Origin: an uncultured Ignavibacteria bacterium
Lineage (GTDB): Bacteria; Bacteroidota; Ignavibacteria; SZUA-365
DNA: 25,804 bases
Assembly (NCBI GenBank): GCA_913060595.1
Contig: CAJXSA010000006.1
Span: forward strand, 1 to 25,804
Direction of reading: 5' to 3'
The position numbers were made by a program, and so were the translations under genes. How positions within the stretch are numbered: the first letter of the stretch is position 1; every line of letters begins with the position of its first letter. The notes beneath the pieces are model-generated. The model saw only the letters and a program-made list of their open reading frames with translations. It searched no databases and was not told where the DNA came from. This document shows, in pieces, positions 15,186 through 25,004 of the stretch.

Positions 15186-17222
15186 ATGGCTGTCCCTGAT
15201 GAACCGCGCACGCGCCACGCGACGCTGAGTGAGGAGATTCTTCAGCACGACTACCGCTATTACGTTCTTGCCGATCCACTCATCTCCGATGCCGCGTACG
15301 ATGCCCTGCTGCGTGAACTGCAGGATATCGAGGCAGAGCATCCTGAGCTCCGGACACCGCACTCTCCGACACAGCGCGTCGGCGGCAGTATCACACGGGA
15401 ATTCCCCACCGTTGCGCATGACATTCCCATGCTCAGCCTCGCCAACACCTACGACGAGGAGGAGGTCCGAGATTTCCACCGCCGCGTCACCGAACTGCTC
15501 GGGATCGAGCAGGTTCGCTATCACGTCGAGCTGAAACTCGATGGTGTGGCTCTCTCCGTGCGTTATCGAGACGGGAACTTTGATCGTGCCGCCACGCGCG
15601 GCGACGGCACAGAGGGAGATGACATCAGTGCAAACGCCCGAACAATTCGATCGCTGCCGCTGCGGCTCCGGACGGAAGCTCCTTCCCCGGCCGAACTCGA
15701 GGTCCGCGGAGAGGTGGTCATGCACAAAAGTGATTTTGCCGCACTCAACCGGGAACGTGAAGAGTCCGGCGAGAAACTGTTCGCGAATCCGAGGAATTCT
15801 ACGGCGGGTACACTGAAGCTGCAGGACTCCTCCGTCGTCGCCAGAAGACGTCTGCATGTGTACATGTACAGCCTGATCGGCAGCGTTCCTGAGGTAAGCA
15901 CGCAGCATGCCTCTCTTGAATTCATGCGGCATTGTGGCCTCGCCGTCAATCCGCACACGAGACGCTGTGAAAGCATCGACGAGGTCATCGATTTCTGGCG
16001 CACGTGGCAGGAAAAACGTGATGCGCTTCCGTATGAGATCGACGGCATCGTCGTCAAGGTGGACGATTTTCGTCAGCAGGAAGAGCTTGGCAATGTTGCG
16101 CGCAGCCCCCGCTGGGCCATTGCCTTCAAGTTCGCGGCACGCCAGGCACGTACTGTTCTCGAACGCATCGAAGTCCAGGTCGGACGCATGGGCACCATAA
16201 CCCCTGTCGCCCACCTGCAGCCCGTGCCGCTTTCCGGCAGCACCATCAGCCGTGCCACGCTTCACAATGAAGATTTCATTCGTGAGCTTGATCTCCGCCT
16301 CGGCGATACGGTGATCATCGAAAAGGGTGGTGATGTGATCCCGAAGGTCACCGCTGTCGTGCGCGAAGAGCGTCCTGCAGACGCCCCACCGTTCAGCTTC
16401 CCCACCGACTGCCCCGTCTGCGGTAGTGTGTTGCAGCGTCCTGAAGGCGAGGCGTCGTGGTTTTGCGAAAACCTGCGCTGTCCGGCGCAGATCCGCGGCC
16501 GTATCGAGCATTTCGCATCGCGGGGCGCTATGGATATTGAAGGATTGGGCGAGGCCGTCATCGATGCACTTGTCGAACAGGGATTCATCGCCACGTATGC
16601 GGATTTGTATGCTCTCTCCGTACATCGGGAAAAACTCGAATCCCTGGAGCGTTTCGGCAGCAAAAGCGTGGACAATCTTCTTGCCGGTATTGAACAGAGC
16701 AAGTCGCGCACGCTTGATCGTGTCATTCACTCCCTGGGTATTCGCTACGTCGGACAGACTGTCGCCCGGATTCTTGCAGGGCACTTCCGGTCCCTGTCGG
16801 CACTTGAAGCCGCCGAAGAGGACGACCTCGTGCGCATCGACGGCATAGGACCACGCATTGCGTCTTCGGTCATCCGCTTTTTCCAAAATGATGAAACGCG
16901 CTCGCTGGTGCATCGTCTCCACGATGCGGGAGTCACAGCAGAGTCGGATACGGTGGTTGGTGAAGACCATCCATTCTTCACAAATCGCATATTCGTCCTG
17001 ACCGGGACACTCGCGCAGATGACGCGCGACGAGGCGCGGGCTCACATTGAGCGTTTCGGAGGCAAGGTGACCGGCAGCGTGAGTAAAAAGACTGATGTTG
17101 TCGTCGCGGGGGATGCGGCAGGATCGAAGCTGGACAAGGCACAGCGCCTTGGCATCACAATCATCGATGAGGATTCATTCCTCGCTCAACTTCCAGAATC
17201 ACCGCAGCAGGAGAACGCATGA
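15186..17222 (+). CDS. ligA: NAD+-dependent DNA ligase LigA
   Basis: The 678-residue ligase has all standard domains. Ia lies at about 1-70 (HDYRYYVLAD, ISDAAYDALLRELQ). The adenylation domain carries KLDG with nucleophile Lys117 and later GIVVKVDDF. The OB fold lies around 325-400. The zinc finger is C409, C412, C427 and C432. The helix-hairpin-helix region spans about 440-590 (EGLGEAVIDALVEQGF, IDGIGPRIASSV) and a BRCT domain ends the protein (about 592-672). It seals nicks during replication and repair. An AGGTG ribosome site precedes ATG 15186. It overlaps the STAS gene by four bases. A 633-codon frame lies antisense to it; see rejected items. Confidence 0.98.
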   Translation: MAVPDEPRTRHATLSEEILQHDYRYYVLADPLISDAAYDALLRELQDIEAEHPELRTPHSPTQRVGGSITREFPTVAHDIPMLSLANTYDEEEVRDFHRRVTELLGIEQVRYHVELKLDGVALSVRYRDGNFDRAATRGDGTEGDDISANARTIRSLPLRLRTEAPSPAELEVRGEVVMHKSDFAALNREREESGEKLFANPRNSTAGTLKLQDSSVVARRRLHVYMYSLIGSVPEVSTQHASLEFMRHCGLAVNPHTRRCESIDEVIDFWRTWQEKRDALPYEIDGIVVKVDDFRQQEELGNVARSPRWAIAFKFAARQARTVLERIEVQVGRMGTITPVAHLQPVPLSGSTISRATLHNEDFIRELDLRLGDTVIIEKGGDVIPKVTAVVREERPADAPPFSFPTDCPVCGSVLQRPEGEASWFCENLRCPAQIRGRIEHFASRGAMDIEGLGEAVIDALVEQGFIATYADLYALSVHREKLESLERFGSKSVDNLLAGIEQSKSRTLDRVIHSLGIRYVGQTVARILAGHFRSLSALEAAEEDDLVRIDGIGPRIASSVIRFFQNDETRSLVHRLHDAGVTAESDTVVGEDHPFFTNRIFVLTGTLAQMTRDEARAHIERFGGKVTGSVSKKTDVVVAGDAAGSKLDKAQRLGITIIDEDSFLAQLPESPQQENA

Positions 17223-17563
17223 AATTCACCGTCGACAAGGAAAACGGTCTCGCCATTTTCCATCTGCATGAAAACCGTCTCGATTCAAACAACGCGGCGG
17301 AAGCCAAAAGCGAATTCCTCATTCTCTGTCAGTCGAGTATAGATGTCCTGATCCTGGACCTGACAGAAGTGACCTTCTGCGACAGCAGCGGGCTGTCCGC
17401 CATCTTGCTCGCCGAGCGACAGCTCAGGGAACGCGATGCCGGGCTTATCGTGGTGGATGTGAACGGAAAGATCCGCTCACTCTTTGAAATCGCAAAGCTC
17501 ACGGATGTGATACCCCTTGTCGGCAGCATCGACGAGGCACGCGACCTCATCGTTGAAGACTGA
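17219..17563 (+). CDS. STAS-domain protein, anti-sigma-factor antagonist type
   Basis: The 114-residue protein is a single STAS domain. It contains the CDSSGLSAI segment (54-62), in which Ser57 aligns with the regulatory phosphoserine of SpoIIAA/RsbV-type antagonists, and the later NGKIRSLFEI helix. Such proteins bind anti-sigma kinases or act in phosphorylation-switch modules. No cognate anti-sigma factor or PP2C phosphatase is in the window. A GGAG site precedes the start ATG, which overlaps the ligA stop in ATGA. The symporter gene follows 20 bases downstream, so a link to transport or stress is possible, but this is inference. Confidence 0.88.
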   Translation: MKFTVDKENGLAIFHLHENRLDSNNAAEAKSEFLILCQSSIDVLILDLTEVTFCDSSGLSAILLAERQLRERDAGLIVVDVNGKIRSLFEIAKLTDVIPLVGSIDEARDLIVED

Positions 17564-17583
17564 CACCGCTCCACGGACTGCGG

Positions 17584-19077
17584 ATGAATTTCAGTTTCCT
17601 TGATGGTATCATCGTCCTGCTCTACCTCGCGGGGATTGCTTTCTTCGGCGTCCTCATGGGAGGGAAGCAACGGTCCGTGCGTGACTATTTCATCAGTGAC
17701 CGCGCCGTTCCCTGGTGGGCGGTCTGCGCAACCATCGTCGCGACGGAAACGAGCGCACTCACATTTCTTTCCCTCCCGGGACTTGCGTACGGCGGCTCCA
17801 TGCTTTTCCTGCAGCTCGCCTTGGGATACATCCTTGGTCGCATCGCCGTCGCGGTTTTTCTCATTCCCCGATATTTCGAAGGTGAGATCGACACCGCATA
17901 CGCGGTGATCGAACGACGATTCAGTCCCACCCTGCGCCGCTCTGCATCCGCTGTATTCATGGGAACACGCCTCTTTGCCGACGGCGTACGTCTGTACACG
18001 ACGGCAATTCCGCTCGCGCTTCTCATGGAGGGTTTTCAGCTCCTTCCGGAAAGCGGCAGTTTCGCGGTGTATGTCATCGCGATGGCAGTACTGACCGTGC
18101 TCACGCTCCTGTACGTGTACTTCGGAGGAATTCGTGCCGTGATCTGGACCGATGTGGCACAATGGTTCATCTACATTTTCGGGGCGGCCGTGTCGCTCTA
18201 CGTATTGCTCACCCTGCTGCCATTCTCTCCGTCGGAAGCCTTTTCCATGCTCTACACGAACGGAAAGCTGCAGATTGTGCAGCTCATTCCCACCGGCGGT
18301 CTTGCGGGCATATTCACCGAACCGTATACACTGATCGGCGGCATTGTCGGCGGCGCAGTCCTGTCGATGGCGTCTCATGGCACCGACCAGCTCATTGTGC
18401 AGCGCGTGCTCGCCTCGGGTGCGCGGTGTCCCGCACAGCGCGCAATGGTGCTCAGCGGCGTCGTCGTGTTCTTCCAGTTTCTCCTCTTTCTCATCGTGGG
18501 CGCCCTTCTGTCTCTGTATCTGCCCGGGGGCACCTATACAGCCAATGAAGTCTTCGCCGTGTTTATCCTTCGTGAGCTCCCGGTCGGCGTTACCGGACTG
18601 ATTGTCGCCGGCATCCTTGCCGCCGCCATGTCCACGCTTTCAAGCTCGATCAGTGCGCTCAGCTCCGCCTCCATGCTCGATTTCATACTTCCCGGTCGCG
18701 CCGCAGCATTTGACGACAGCCGTGCCCTGAGATGGTCTCGCGGACTGGCGTTTTTCTGGGCAATCGTGCTGTATCTGATCGCACTGCTCTTTATTCAAAC
18801 ACCGGACGTCGTCGTTGAACTGGCGCTCAGCATCGCTTCCTACACCTATGGCGGTCTCCTCGGACTCTTCATTTTGACCCTGCTGCCCGTGCGCATTCCT
18901 GCACGGGCCGCGGGTATCGGCTTTTTCGCCGGCATCGTCGGCAATGCGGTCGTCATCCTGCTGACACCGCTCGCATGGACGTGGTATACGCTGAGCGGTG
19001 CTCTCCTGACACTCGGATTCGCGCTGACGGCTTCCACCCTGCAGCACAATCATCGTGATCACGGAGAAACGCATTGA
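17584..19077 (+). CDS. Sodium:solute symporter family protein (first of two)
   Basis: The 497-residue protein belongs to the SSS family (LeuT-like fold) and shows about 13 hydrophobic segments. The N-terminus DGIIVLLYLAGIAFFGV is the first helix, followed by RSVRDYFISDRAVPWWAV, a typical loop. The ninth segment holds AAAMSTLSSSISALSSA; Ser and Thr in this helix contribute the Na2 sodium site in relatives. It imports an organic solute with sodium; the substrate (sugar, proline, or other) cannot be told from the sequence. The next SSS gene starts at its stop codon and is a different subfamily member rather than a duplicate. ATG 17584 has only a weak ribosome site. Confidence 0.92.
   Translation: MNFSFLDGIIVLLYLAGIAFFGVLMGGKQRSVRDYFISDRAVPWWAVCATIVATETSALTFLSLPGLAYGGSMLFLQLALGYILGRIAVAVFLIPRYFEGEIDTAYAVIERRFSPTLRRSASAVFMGTRLFADGVRLYTTAIPLALLMEGFQLLPESGSFAVYVIAMAVLTVLTLLYVYFGGIRAVIWTDVAQWFIYIFGAAVSLYVLLTLLPFSPSEAFSMLYTNGKLQIVQLIPTGGLAGIFTEPYTLIGGIVGGAVLSMASHGTDQLIVQRVLASGARCPAQRAMVLSGVVVFFQFLLFLIVGALLSLYLPGGTYTANEVFAVFILRELPVGVTGLIVAGILAAAMSTLSSSISALSSASMLDFILPGRAAAFDDSRALRWSRGLAFFWAIVLYLIALLFIQTPDVVVELALSIASYTYGGLLGLFILTLLPVRIPARAAGIGFFAGIVGNAVVILLTPLAWTWYTLSGALLTLGFALTASTLQHNHRDHGETH
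19063..19066 (+). promoter_or_regulatory. Shine-Dalgarno site supporting a TTG start
   Basis: GGAG, 7 bases before TTG 19074, lies inside the last codons of the first symporter. It supports the TTG as the start of the second symporter. Confidence 0.55.
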
Positions 19078-20852
19078 GTACGCTGGACTGGCTGATTATC
19101 GGCCTCTATTTCGCACTCAGCATCGGCATCGGCGCTTACTACGCGCGCCGCGCCGGCCGCAGCACCGCAGAGTTTTTTCTCAGCGGCCGCAATCTCCCCT
19201 GGTGGCTTGCAGGTCTCTCGATGGTTGCGACGACATTCGGCGCCGACACACCTCTGGCCGTCACCGAACTCGTGTTCGCGAACGGTATTGCAGGCAACTG
19301 GCTGTGGTGGAACATGGCGATCGGCGGCATGGTCACCGTATTTTTCTTCGCGCATCTCTGGAGACGCGCCGAGGTGATGACTGATCTCGAACTCATAGAG
19401 ATACGCTACGACGGCAAACCGGCGGGATTTCTCCGGGGCTTTCGCGCCCTCTACCTCGGACTTTTCATGAACGCCATCATCATGGGCTGGGTGAACATCG
19501 CCATGGCGACCATCCTGGAAGGGATGTTCGGCATCCCGGCATCAACGGTGTTCTGGTACATCGCCGGGGCGATGCTCTTTTCCGCGCTGTACTCTTCACT
19601 TTCCGGACTCTGGGGTGTTGCGGTGACAGACGCGGTGCAGTTCGTCATTGCGATGGCCGGCTGCATCGTGCTCGCCGTTCTCGTCATCGATTCCCCCGAA
19701 ATCGGCGGACTGACCTCGCTGCAGAATATGCTGCCTGCCACGACTTTTCACCTGCTGCCGGTTATCGGCACCGTCGAAGACGGCGTCACGGGGGTCCTTG
19801 CACTCTCCGGTGGCGCCTTCCTCGCGTACGTCGGCATGCAATGGTGGGCCTCCTGGTATCCCGGCGCGGAACCCGGAGGCGGAGGTTACGTCGCACAGCG
19901 CATGCTGAGCACCAGAAATGAAAAACACTCGGTGTTCGCTGTGCTGTTCTTCCAGGTGGCATTTTTCTGCCTGCGGCCATGGCCGTGGATTCTGGTAGCG
20001 CTTGCCGCTCTCGTCCTCTACCCGCAGCTCGATCCGGAGACGGCCAAACTCGGGTACATCTATGCGATGAACGACTATCTGCCAGCTGGCATGAAGGGCG
20101 TGATGGTCGCAGCGTTTTTCGCTGCCTACATGTCGACGATTTCCACGCATCTCAACTGGGGCAGTTCCTACCTCGTCCACGATTTCTGGCGACGTTTCGC
20201 TGCGCCTGGACGGAGTGAGAAGCACTATGTGCGCGCCTCCCGCATCACCACGGTGCTGCTCATGCTGGCGTCGCTCTTTCTTACGCTGTTTATCGACAGC
20301 ATAGCAGGTGCATGGCAGTTCATCATCGAGTGCGGCGCCGGACTCGGACTGGTCCTCCTCCTGCGCTGGTACTGGTGGCGCGTCAACGCCTGGAGCGAGA
20401 TCACGGCGACAATCGTGCCCGGCATTACCTACGCAGTATTCACGCTGCACAATCACATGAATCCTGATGCCGCCATTGTCTTCCCTGTCAGCATGTTCGT
20501 CATCGTTGGAGTCACGACTGCGTGCTGGGTGCTGGTCACCCTGCTGACACCACCGACGGGAATGTCCACCCTGAATGCGTTTTACCGCCGCGTCCGTCCA
20601 TCAGGTTTCTGGAAACCACTGGCCGCTGCGCACCGTGATATCCTGCCGGACAGGCGCTACGGCACGCGTTTCCTCGGATGGATTCTTGGGGTTGTGCTCA
20701 TCTATTCCGTACTTTTCCTTGTCGCCGCCATATTATTCGGAAATGCGACGGAACAATTTATCTGGGCAGCGTGCGCCGGCAGCGCCCTGCTGCTACTCTG
20801 GTACATACTGGCGCGCCTGATGCGTGAGACGAACCATGATACGCCTGCTTGA
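19074..20852 (+). CDS. Sodium:solute symporter family protein (second of two)
   Basis: The 592-residue SSS protein starts at TTG 19074 with a GGAG site before it, overlapping the stop of the first symporter. The N-terminus has LDWLIIGLYFALSIGIGAYY, then STAEFFLSGRNLPWWLAG, the family's signature loop, with TFGADTPLAV in the next helix. The helix FFAAYMSTISTHLNWGSSYLVHD carries the likely sodium-site Ser/Thr. The C-terminus has extra helices (about 535-585) beyond a common 13-helix core. Its substrate is unknown. The sequence differs clearly from its neighbour (loops, length), so this is an SSS pair of different origin, perhaps for related solutes. Confidence 0.92.
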   Translation: MSTLDWLIIGLYFALSIGIGAYYARRAGRSTAEFFLSGRNLPWWLAGLSMVATTFGADTPLAVTELVFANGIAGNWLWWNMAIGGMVTVFFFAHLWRRAEVMTDLELIEIRYDGKPAGFLRGFRALYLGLFMNAIIMGWVNIAMATILEGMFGIPASTVFWYIAGAMLFSALYSSLSGLWGVAVTDAVQFVIAMAGCIVLAVLVIDSPEIGGLTSLQNMLPATTFHLLPVIGTVEDGVTGVLALSGGAFLAYVGMQWWASWYPGAEPGGGGYVAQRMLSTRNEKHSVFAVLFFQVAFFCLRPWPWILVALAALVLYPQLDPETAKLGYIYAMNDYLPAGMKGVMVAAFFAAYMSTISTHLNWGSSYLVHDFWRRFAAPGRSEKHYVRASRITTVLLMLASLFLTLFIDSIAGAWQFIIECGAGLGLVLLLRWYWWRVNAWSEITATIVPGITYAVFTLHNHMNPDAAIVFPVSMFVIVGVTTACWVLVTLLTPPTGMSTLNAFYRRVRPSGFWKPLAAAHRDILPDRRYGTRFLGWILGVVLIYSVLFLVAAILFGNATEQFIWAACAGSALLLLWYILARLMRETNHDTPA

Positions 20853-21711
20853 ATCCACTGCGACACGACGGAAACGTCTGCCGCGGGTTCGATGTGTTTT
20901 CTGCGATCTCGACGGTACGCTGCTTACCGGCAGCAATACGGTTCCCGAAGAGGTCCGGACATCGATACGCAGCATGACCGGAAGCGGAGTAAAACTCGTG
21001 CTCGCATCCGGCCGTACCGATGGCTTCACGCGCGGGTATGCCGAGGAACTCGCCCTCGGTACTCCTGTCATTTCTCTCAACGGGGCGTTGGTGCGGGACA
21101 CGGATGGGAGGGTACTCTCCTCTTCACCGCTTCCATCAGCCATGGGTGACGTCCTTGATGAGGTGCACCGTTCCATACTCGGCGGTGGTGTCAGCTGGTC
21201 GCTGTTCACCCCACAGGGCATCTTCAGCATGGAAGAGCGACCGATCCTGCCCCGCTACCTTCGCGCGGGCGAGGACACGCTGCTTCGTGTGGATTCACTT
21301 GAACCATACTACAGGGAGGCGGTCACTCTCTGCGCGGGCGGCAGCTACCAGTCCGTGCAGCGCCTGTCCGTCAGCCTCGCAAAACGTCTGGGCAAGCGCC
21401 TGATGCGTGTTCTTTACCAGAGCGGTTCAGGCACGGACCGCTATTATCTCGAGGTACGGCCGCGCAATGTGAGTAAAGAGAGCGGCGCGCGGGCCGTTCT
21501 GGAGCACCTGGGGATTCCGCGCACAGCGTCCGCCGCCATCGGCGACTATACAAACGACATGGAAATGTGTAAATTCGTGGGTGTTTCCGCCGCCATGCGC
21601 AACGCAAGCAACGAACTGCGGGCGAGCTGTGATATCGTCACTACGCGCAGCAACGACGATGGCGGCGTCGCGGATTTCTTCCGACTGATCGGACGACAGC
21701 AATACGGATGA
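20836..21711 (+). CDS. Cof-type HAD-superfamily phosphatase
   Basis: I chose ATG 20836 (291 residues); a GTG at 20824 would add four residues. Motif I is CDLDGT (Asp24 nucleophile, Asp26), motif II SGRTDG, and motif IV IGDYTND. The C-type (Cof) cap sits between motifs II and III, with EVRPRNVSKESGARAVL containing the motif III Lys. Such enzymes dephosphorylate sugar phosphates, nucleotides or vitamin precursors in the cytoplasm. The substrate is not evident. It overlaps the second symporter by 17 bases, which hints at shared expression with the transporters, perhaps acting on the imported solute after phosphorylation; that is inference. Confidence 0.9.
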   Translation: MIRLLESTATRRKRLPRVRCVFCDLDGTLLTGSNTVPEEVRTSIRSMTGSGVKLVLASGRTDGFTRGYAEELALGTPVISLNGALVRDTDGRVLSSSPLPSAMGDVLDEVHRSILGGGVSWSLFTPQGIFSMEERPILPRYLRAGEDTLLRVDSLEPYYREAVTLCAGGSYQSVQRLSVSLAKRLGKRLMRVLYQSGSGTDRYYLEVRPRNVSKESGARAVLEHLGIPRTASAAIGDYTNDMEMCKFVGVSAAMRNASNELRASCDIVTTRSNDDGGVADFFRLIGRQQYG

Positions 21712-21727
21712 GCAGGAATTTGAAACG

Positions 21728-24082
21728 ATGACGGATTCACAATCACAATCCCCAGAGAAGCGAGGAAATGTGGGCACCTTCCTCAAATCAAGCATGACGG
21801 TCAAGGTCAGCCTCGCCGTTGCGCTGGTCGTGAGCATCGCACTGCTGTTCCCGAGCGGACTCGAACATCAGTATGAGTACAAGGAAGGAAACATCTGGAT
21901 TCAGGACGACTTGATTGCCCCCTTTGCCTTCTCCATTTTCCGCGATCCCGCCCTCGTCGAAACGGAGCAGCGGGAAGCGGCACTGAGTACACCACTGAGT
22001 TTCGACCGCTATCATCATGTCGACGACATGGTTCTCGACACGCTGCAGCGCATGTACGGCATTCTCGAAGCAAGCGCCCGTCGCTCTGTGCAGCAGCTGC
22101 CCCGCAGCCGTCGCGCAGCACGACGCAATGTGCTTGCGGACAGCCTGAGTCGGAGCGCGAACAAGGACATCACGAATCCCATCACGCTGTCGAACCGCTA
22201 CTGGCGCTACCTGCTCCGGATCTGGGATGAACGTGACGGCCCGCAGCTGCTCGCCCGTGTTGGTGAAGCATTGTCCGCATCTGTCCGGCAAATCTATGGC
22301 CGCGGATTTCTCGACCGTGAGAAAACGCGTTTTGAGCAGGACATCCTCGCCATCCGTATCGACAGCACCACGGAAGTGCGTCGGCCCGTCGCCGACTTCT
22401 ACGATCAGTCAGAAATGGTCGAGATCCTGCAGTCCACCCTCTTTGATCGTCTTCGCGGGGACACGCTCACCGTAGAATTCGCCGTCGCTCTGGTTTACCC
22501 ACTCCTCCGCCCGAACATTGTGTACAACGATGCGCAGACACAGTTCGCCATACAGGCAGCGATGAACAATGTGCTCCGCACAGAGGGAATCGTCAAGGAG
22601 AACGAGCGCATAGTCAGCAGGCACGAACGCGTGACCCCCGAGATCAAAGCGAAGCTGGACTCGTATATGCGCGCGAAATCGGAGCGCACCGGTGACGGGA
22701 ACGCCATCCTCCAGTTCATTGGTCGTCTCGGGCATACGATAGCCATTCTTTTCCTCCCGGTGATTTATCTCGCGCTGTTTCGCAAGCGCATCATGGCCGA
22801 CAATTCGCGCCTACTGCTGATCAGCGTGATTATCATGCTCATCGCATTCCTCTCGTACCTGACCTTCACTCTTCCTGTCAGCGGTCCGGTGGAATACCTG
22901 ATCATTGTTCCTACCGCGGCGATGCTGATGACGGTGATATTCGACTCGCGTCTTGCTTTCTATACCACGGTTTCCCTTTCGCTTCTCGTCGGCGCGCTGC
23001 GCGGCAATGAGTACTCCATCATCCTCGCATCCGTTGTCGCGGGTTCACTTGCGATATTCACCGTCCGCGACATCAAGAACCGCACACAGATATTCCGCTC
23101 GCTCGCATTCATCTTTCTCGGGTACGCTTTCACGATCGTCATCGGCGGTCTGCAGCGGTCGCTGCCCGCGATGGACATGGTCGAAGCAGGAGCGTACGCA
23201 CTCGCAAACAGTGTGCTGTCTCCCGTCATCACATTTGGGCTGCTGATTTTCTTCGAGAAAGTCTTTCGGATCACAACGGATCTCACCCTGCTCGAGCTGT
23301 CCGATTTCAATCATCCGCTGCTGCGGGACCTCTCTTCACGGGCTCCCGGCACTTTCCATCACAGCATTGTGATGGGAACACTTGCGGAAGCGGCGGCAAC
23401 CGCCATCGGCGCAAACGCGACGCTTGCCCGCGTGGGCGCCTATTACCATGACGTCGGCAAAATGCTCGAACCAGAATACTTCGTGGAGAATCAGATCGGC
23501 AATCAGAATCTGCATGACAGGCTCGAACCGCGTGACAGCGCGAGAAAAATCATCAATCACGTCACACGCGGAATTGAACTCGCACGTGAGCACAATCTTC
23601 CCGATCGTGTCATCGACTTCATCCCAGCCCATCACGGCACCACCCTTGTGAGCTATTTCTACGAGAAGGAAAAGAGCAGAAGCGAGGAAGCGGTTTCCAG
23701 GGACGGTTTTCAGTACAAGGGACCGAAGCCGTATTCTAAGGAAACGGGCATCGTCATGCTGGCAGACACGATCGAAGCCGCCACCCGGGCTATCGAAGAA
23801 CCGACCATAGAGAAGATCCGAGAACTGATCGATCGCATCGTCGCCAAGAGACTTGCGGACGGTGAGCTTGAGAACTGTGATCTGACTTTTCGCGAAATCA
23901 CTACCGTCAAACAGAGTTTTCTCAACATTCTCACTGGAATTCATCACAGCCGCATCAAGTATCCCAGCGAAGAAGATGCCGCGGCAGCGAAAAAGATGGC
24001 CGATCGTACGGCCAAGCTGCTCAATCTTCCCTCGACCACGGACGCCCTGCTGCAACGCATCAAGAAACTCGATTCGTTCTGA
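21728..24082 (+). CDS. pgpH: PgpH-like HD-domain membrane phosphodiesterase
   Basis: The 784-residue protein has the PgpH layout. An N-terminal helix (about 22-43) is followed by a long extracytoplasmic 7TMR-HDED domain (about 45-335), a seven-helix block (about 338-520) and a cytoplasmic HD domain (about 525-690) with FHHSIVMG (His544/545), YYHDVGKM (His574-Asp575) and the later LADTIEAA. PgpH relatives degrade the second messenger c-di-AMP in the cytoplasm, and membrane input may tune this. No diadenylate cyclase gene is in the window. The stop overlaps the xerD ATG in TGATG. The gene name follows family architecture; activity is inferred. Confidence 0.93.
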   Translation: MTDSQSQSPEKRGNVGTFLKSSMTVKVSLAVALVVSIALLFPSGLEHQYEYKEGNIWIQDDLIAPFAFSIFRDPALVETEQREAALSTPLSFDRYHHVDDMVLDTLQRMYGILEASARRSVQQLPRSRRAARRNVLADSLSRSANKDITNPITLSNRYWRYLLRIWDERDGPQLLARVGEALSASVRQIYGRGFLDREKTRFEQDILAIRIDSTTEVRRPVADFYDQSEMVEILQSTLFDRLRGDTLTVEFAVALVYPLLRPNIVYNDAQTQFAIQAAMNNVLRTEGIVKENERIVSRHERVTPEIKAKLDSYMRAKSERTGDGNAILQFIGRLGHTIAILFLPVIYLALFRKRIMADNSRLLLISVIIMLIAFLSYLTFTLPVSGPVEYLIIVPTAAMLMTVIFDSRLAFYTTVSLSLLVGALRGNEYSIILASVVAGSLAIFTVRDIKNRTQIFRSLAFIFLGYAFTIVIGGLQRSLPAMDMVEAGAYALANSVLSPVITFGLLIFFEKVFRITTDLTLLELSDFNHPLLRDLSSRAPGTFHHSIVMGTLAEAAATAIGANATLARVGAYYHDVGKMLEPEYFVENQIGNQNLHDRLEPRDSARKIINHVTRGIELAREHNLPDRVIDFIPAHHGTTLVSYFYEKEKSRSEEAVSRDGFQYKGPKPYSKETGIVMLADTIEAATRAIEEPTIEKIRELIDRIVAKRLADGELENCDLTFREITTVKQSFLNILTGIHHSRIKYPSEEDAAAAKKMADRTAKLLNLPSTTDALLQRIKKLDSF

Positions 24083-24987
24083 TGCAGTCTGCCATGAAGA
24101 CGGCCCAGCAGGGCTTTCGAACATACCTGACCATTGAACGCGGATTTTCGGACCACTCGATATCAGCGTACACGCAGGATGTGCGCAGGTACCTCGCCTG
24201 GCTGGACACAGAACGCGGCGTCGAGGCTCCGGGTGAGATCACTCTGCAGAACATCACCGACTTTCTCTCCGCCCTTCGTGCGGCAGGTCTCGCCTCAACT
24301 TCCATGGCACGCGCTATTTCCTCTATTCGTCATTATCACCGTTTTCTTCTCCAGGAAGGGCTCAGCGCACAGAACCCGGCAGAACAGCTCGATACTCCTG
24401 CCCTCACGCGGCATTTACCCGTCGTGCTGACGCCGGACGAAGCCATCGCCATTCTCGAGCAGCCAGACACGCAGAGCATCCTTGGACTGCGTGACAGGGC
24501 CATCCTCGAGACACTGTACGCGACCGGCGTGCGCGTCAGTGAACTCACATCACTGACGGTAGATCAGCTGCTTCCGCAGGAACACCTGCTGCGCGTATTC
24601 GGGAAAGGACGGAAGGAGCGTATCATCCCCATCGGGAACGAGGCGATGCTGTGGATAGAGCTTTACCTTCGCAGCAGCAGAACACGTTTGCTGCGCAGTG
24701 GCCGGCCCACTCCCGTGATCTTCCTGAACAACAGGGGGAACGGATTGAGTCGCATGAGCATCCTCACCATCACAAAGAAATATGCTGCAAAAGCGAATAT
24801 CACACGTGACGTTCACCCGCACACCTTCCGGCATTCTTTCGCCACGCACCTGCTTGAGGGAGGTGCGGACCTGCGTTCTGTTCAGGAAATGCTCGGACAC
24901 GCAGACATCAGCACGACACAGATATACACGCATGTAGACCGCGAATACCTCAAGGAGATTCACAAGACCTTTCATCCCCGCTCCTGA
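24082..24987 (+). CDS. xerD: Tyrosine recombinase XerD
   Basis: The 301-residue recombinase has the full catalytic set: Arg151 (GVRVSEL), Lys175 (GKGRKER), His247 and Arg250 (HPHTFRHSFATHLL), His273 (MLGHADI) and the nucleophile Tyr282 (IYTHV). An N-terminal SAM-like core-binding domain (about 5-95) precedes it. The C-terminal KEIHKTFHPR fits XerD better than XerC. With XerC it resolves chromosome dimers at dif during division. ATG 24082 overlaps the pgpH stop; ATG 24094 is an alternative. No dif-like site is recognised here, and no phage genes flank it, so it is a housekeeping Xer rather than an integrase. Confidence 0.93.
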   Translation: MQSAMKTAQQGFRTYLTIERGFSDHSISAYTQDVRRYLAWLDTERGVEAPGEITLQNITDFLSALRAAGLASTSMARAISSIRHYHRFLLQEGLSAQNPAEQLDTPALTRHLPVVLTPDEAIAILEQPDTQSILGLRDRAILETLYATGVRVSELTSLTVDQLLPQEHLLRVFGKGRKERIIPIGNEAMLWIELYLRSSRTRLLRSGRPTPVIFLNNRGNGLSRMSILTITKKYAAKANITRDVHPHTFRHSFATHLLEGGADLRSVQEMLGHADISTTQIYTHVDREYLKEIHKTFHPRS

Positions 24988-25004
24988 ACTCCAAGGACAG
25001 ACGC

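Noticed and set aside
15144..17045. A 633-codon open frame on the minus strand
   Set aside because: It lies fully antisense to ligA, whose domains are all intact on the plus strand. Its predicted protein is His/Arg/Asp-rich with no domain, as expected from a GC-rich codon-position shadow.
17329..18378. A 349-codon frame on the minus strand
   Set aside because: It is antisense to the STAS protein and first symporter and has shadow-like composition without motifs.
24082..24987. Tyrosine recombinase as evidence of a mobile element
   Set aside because: The protein is a housekeeping XerD type, with no flanking repeats, excisionase, phage or cargo genes.
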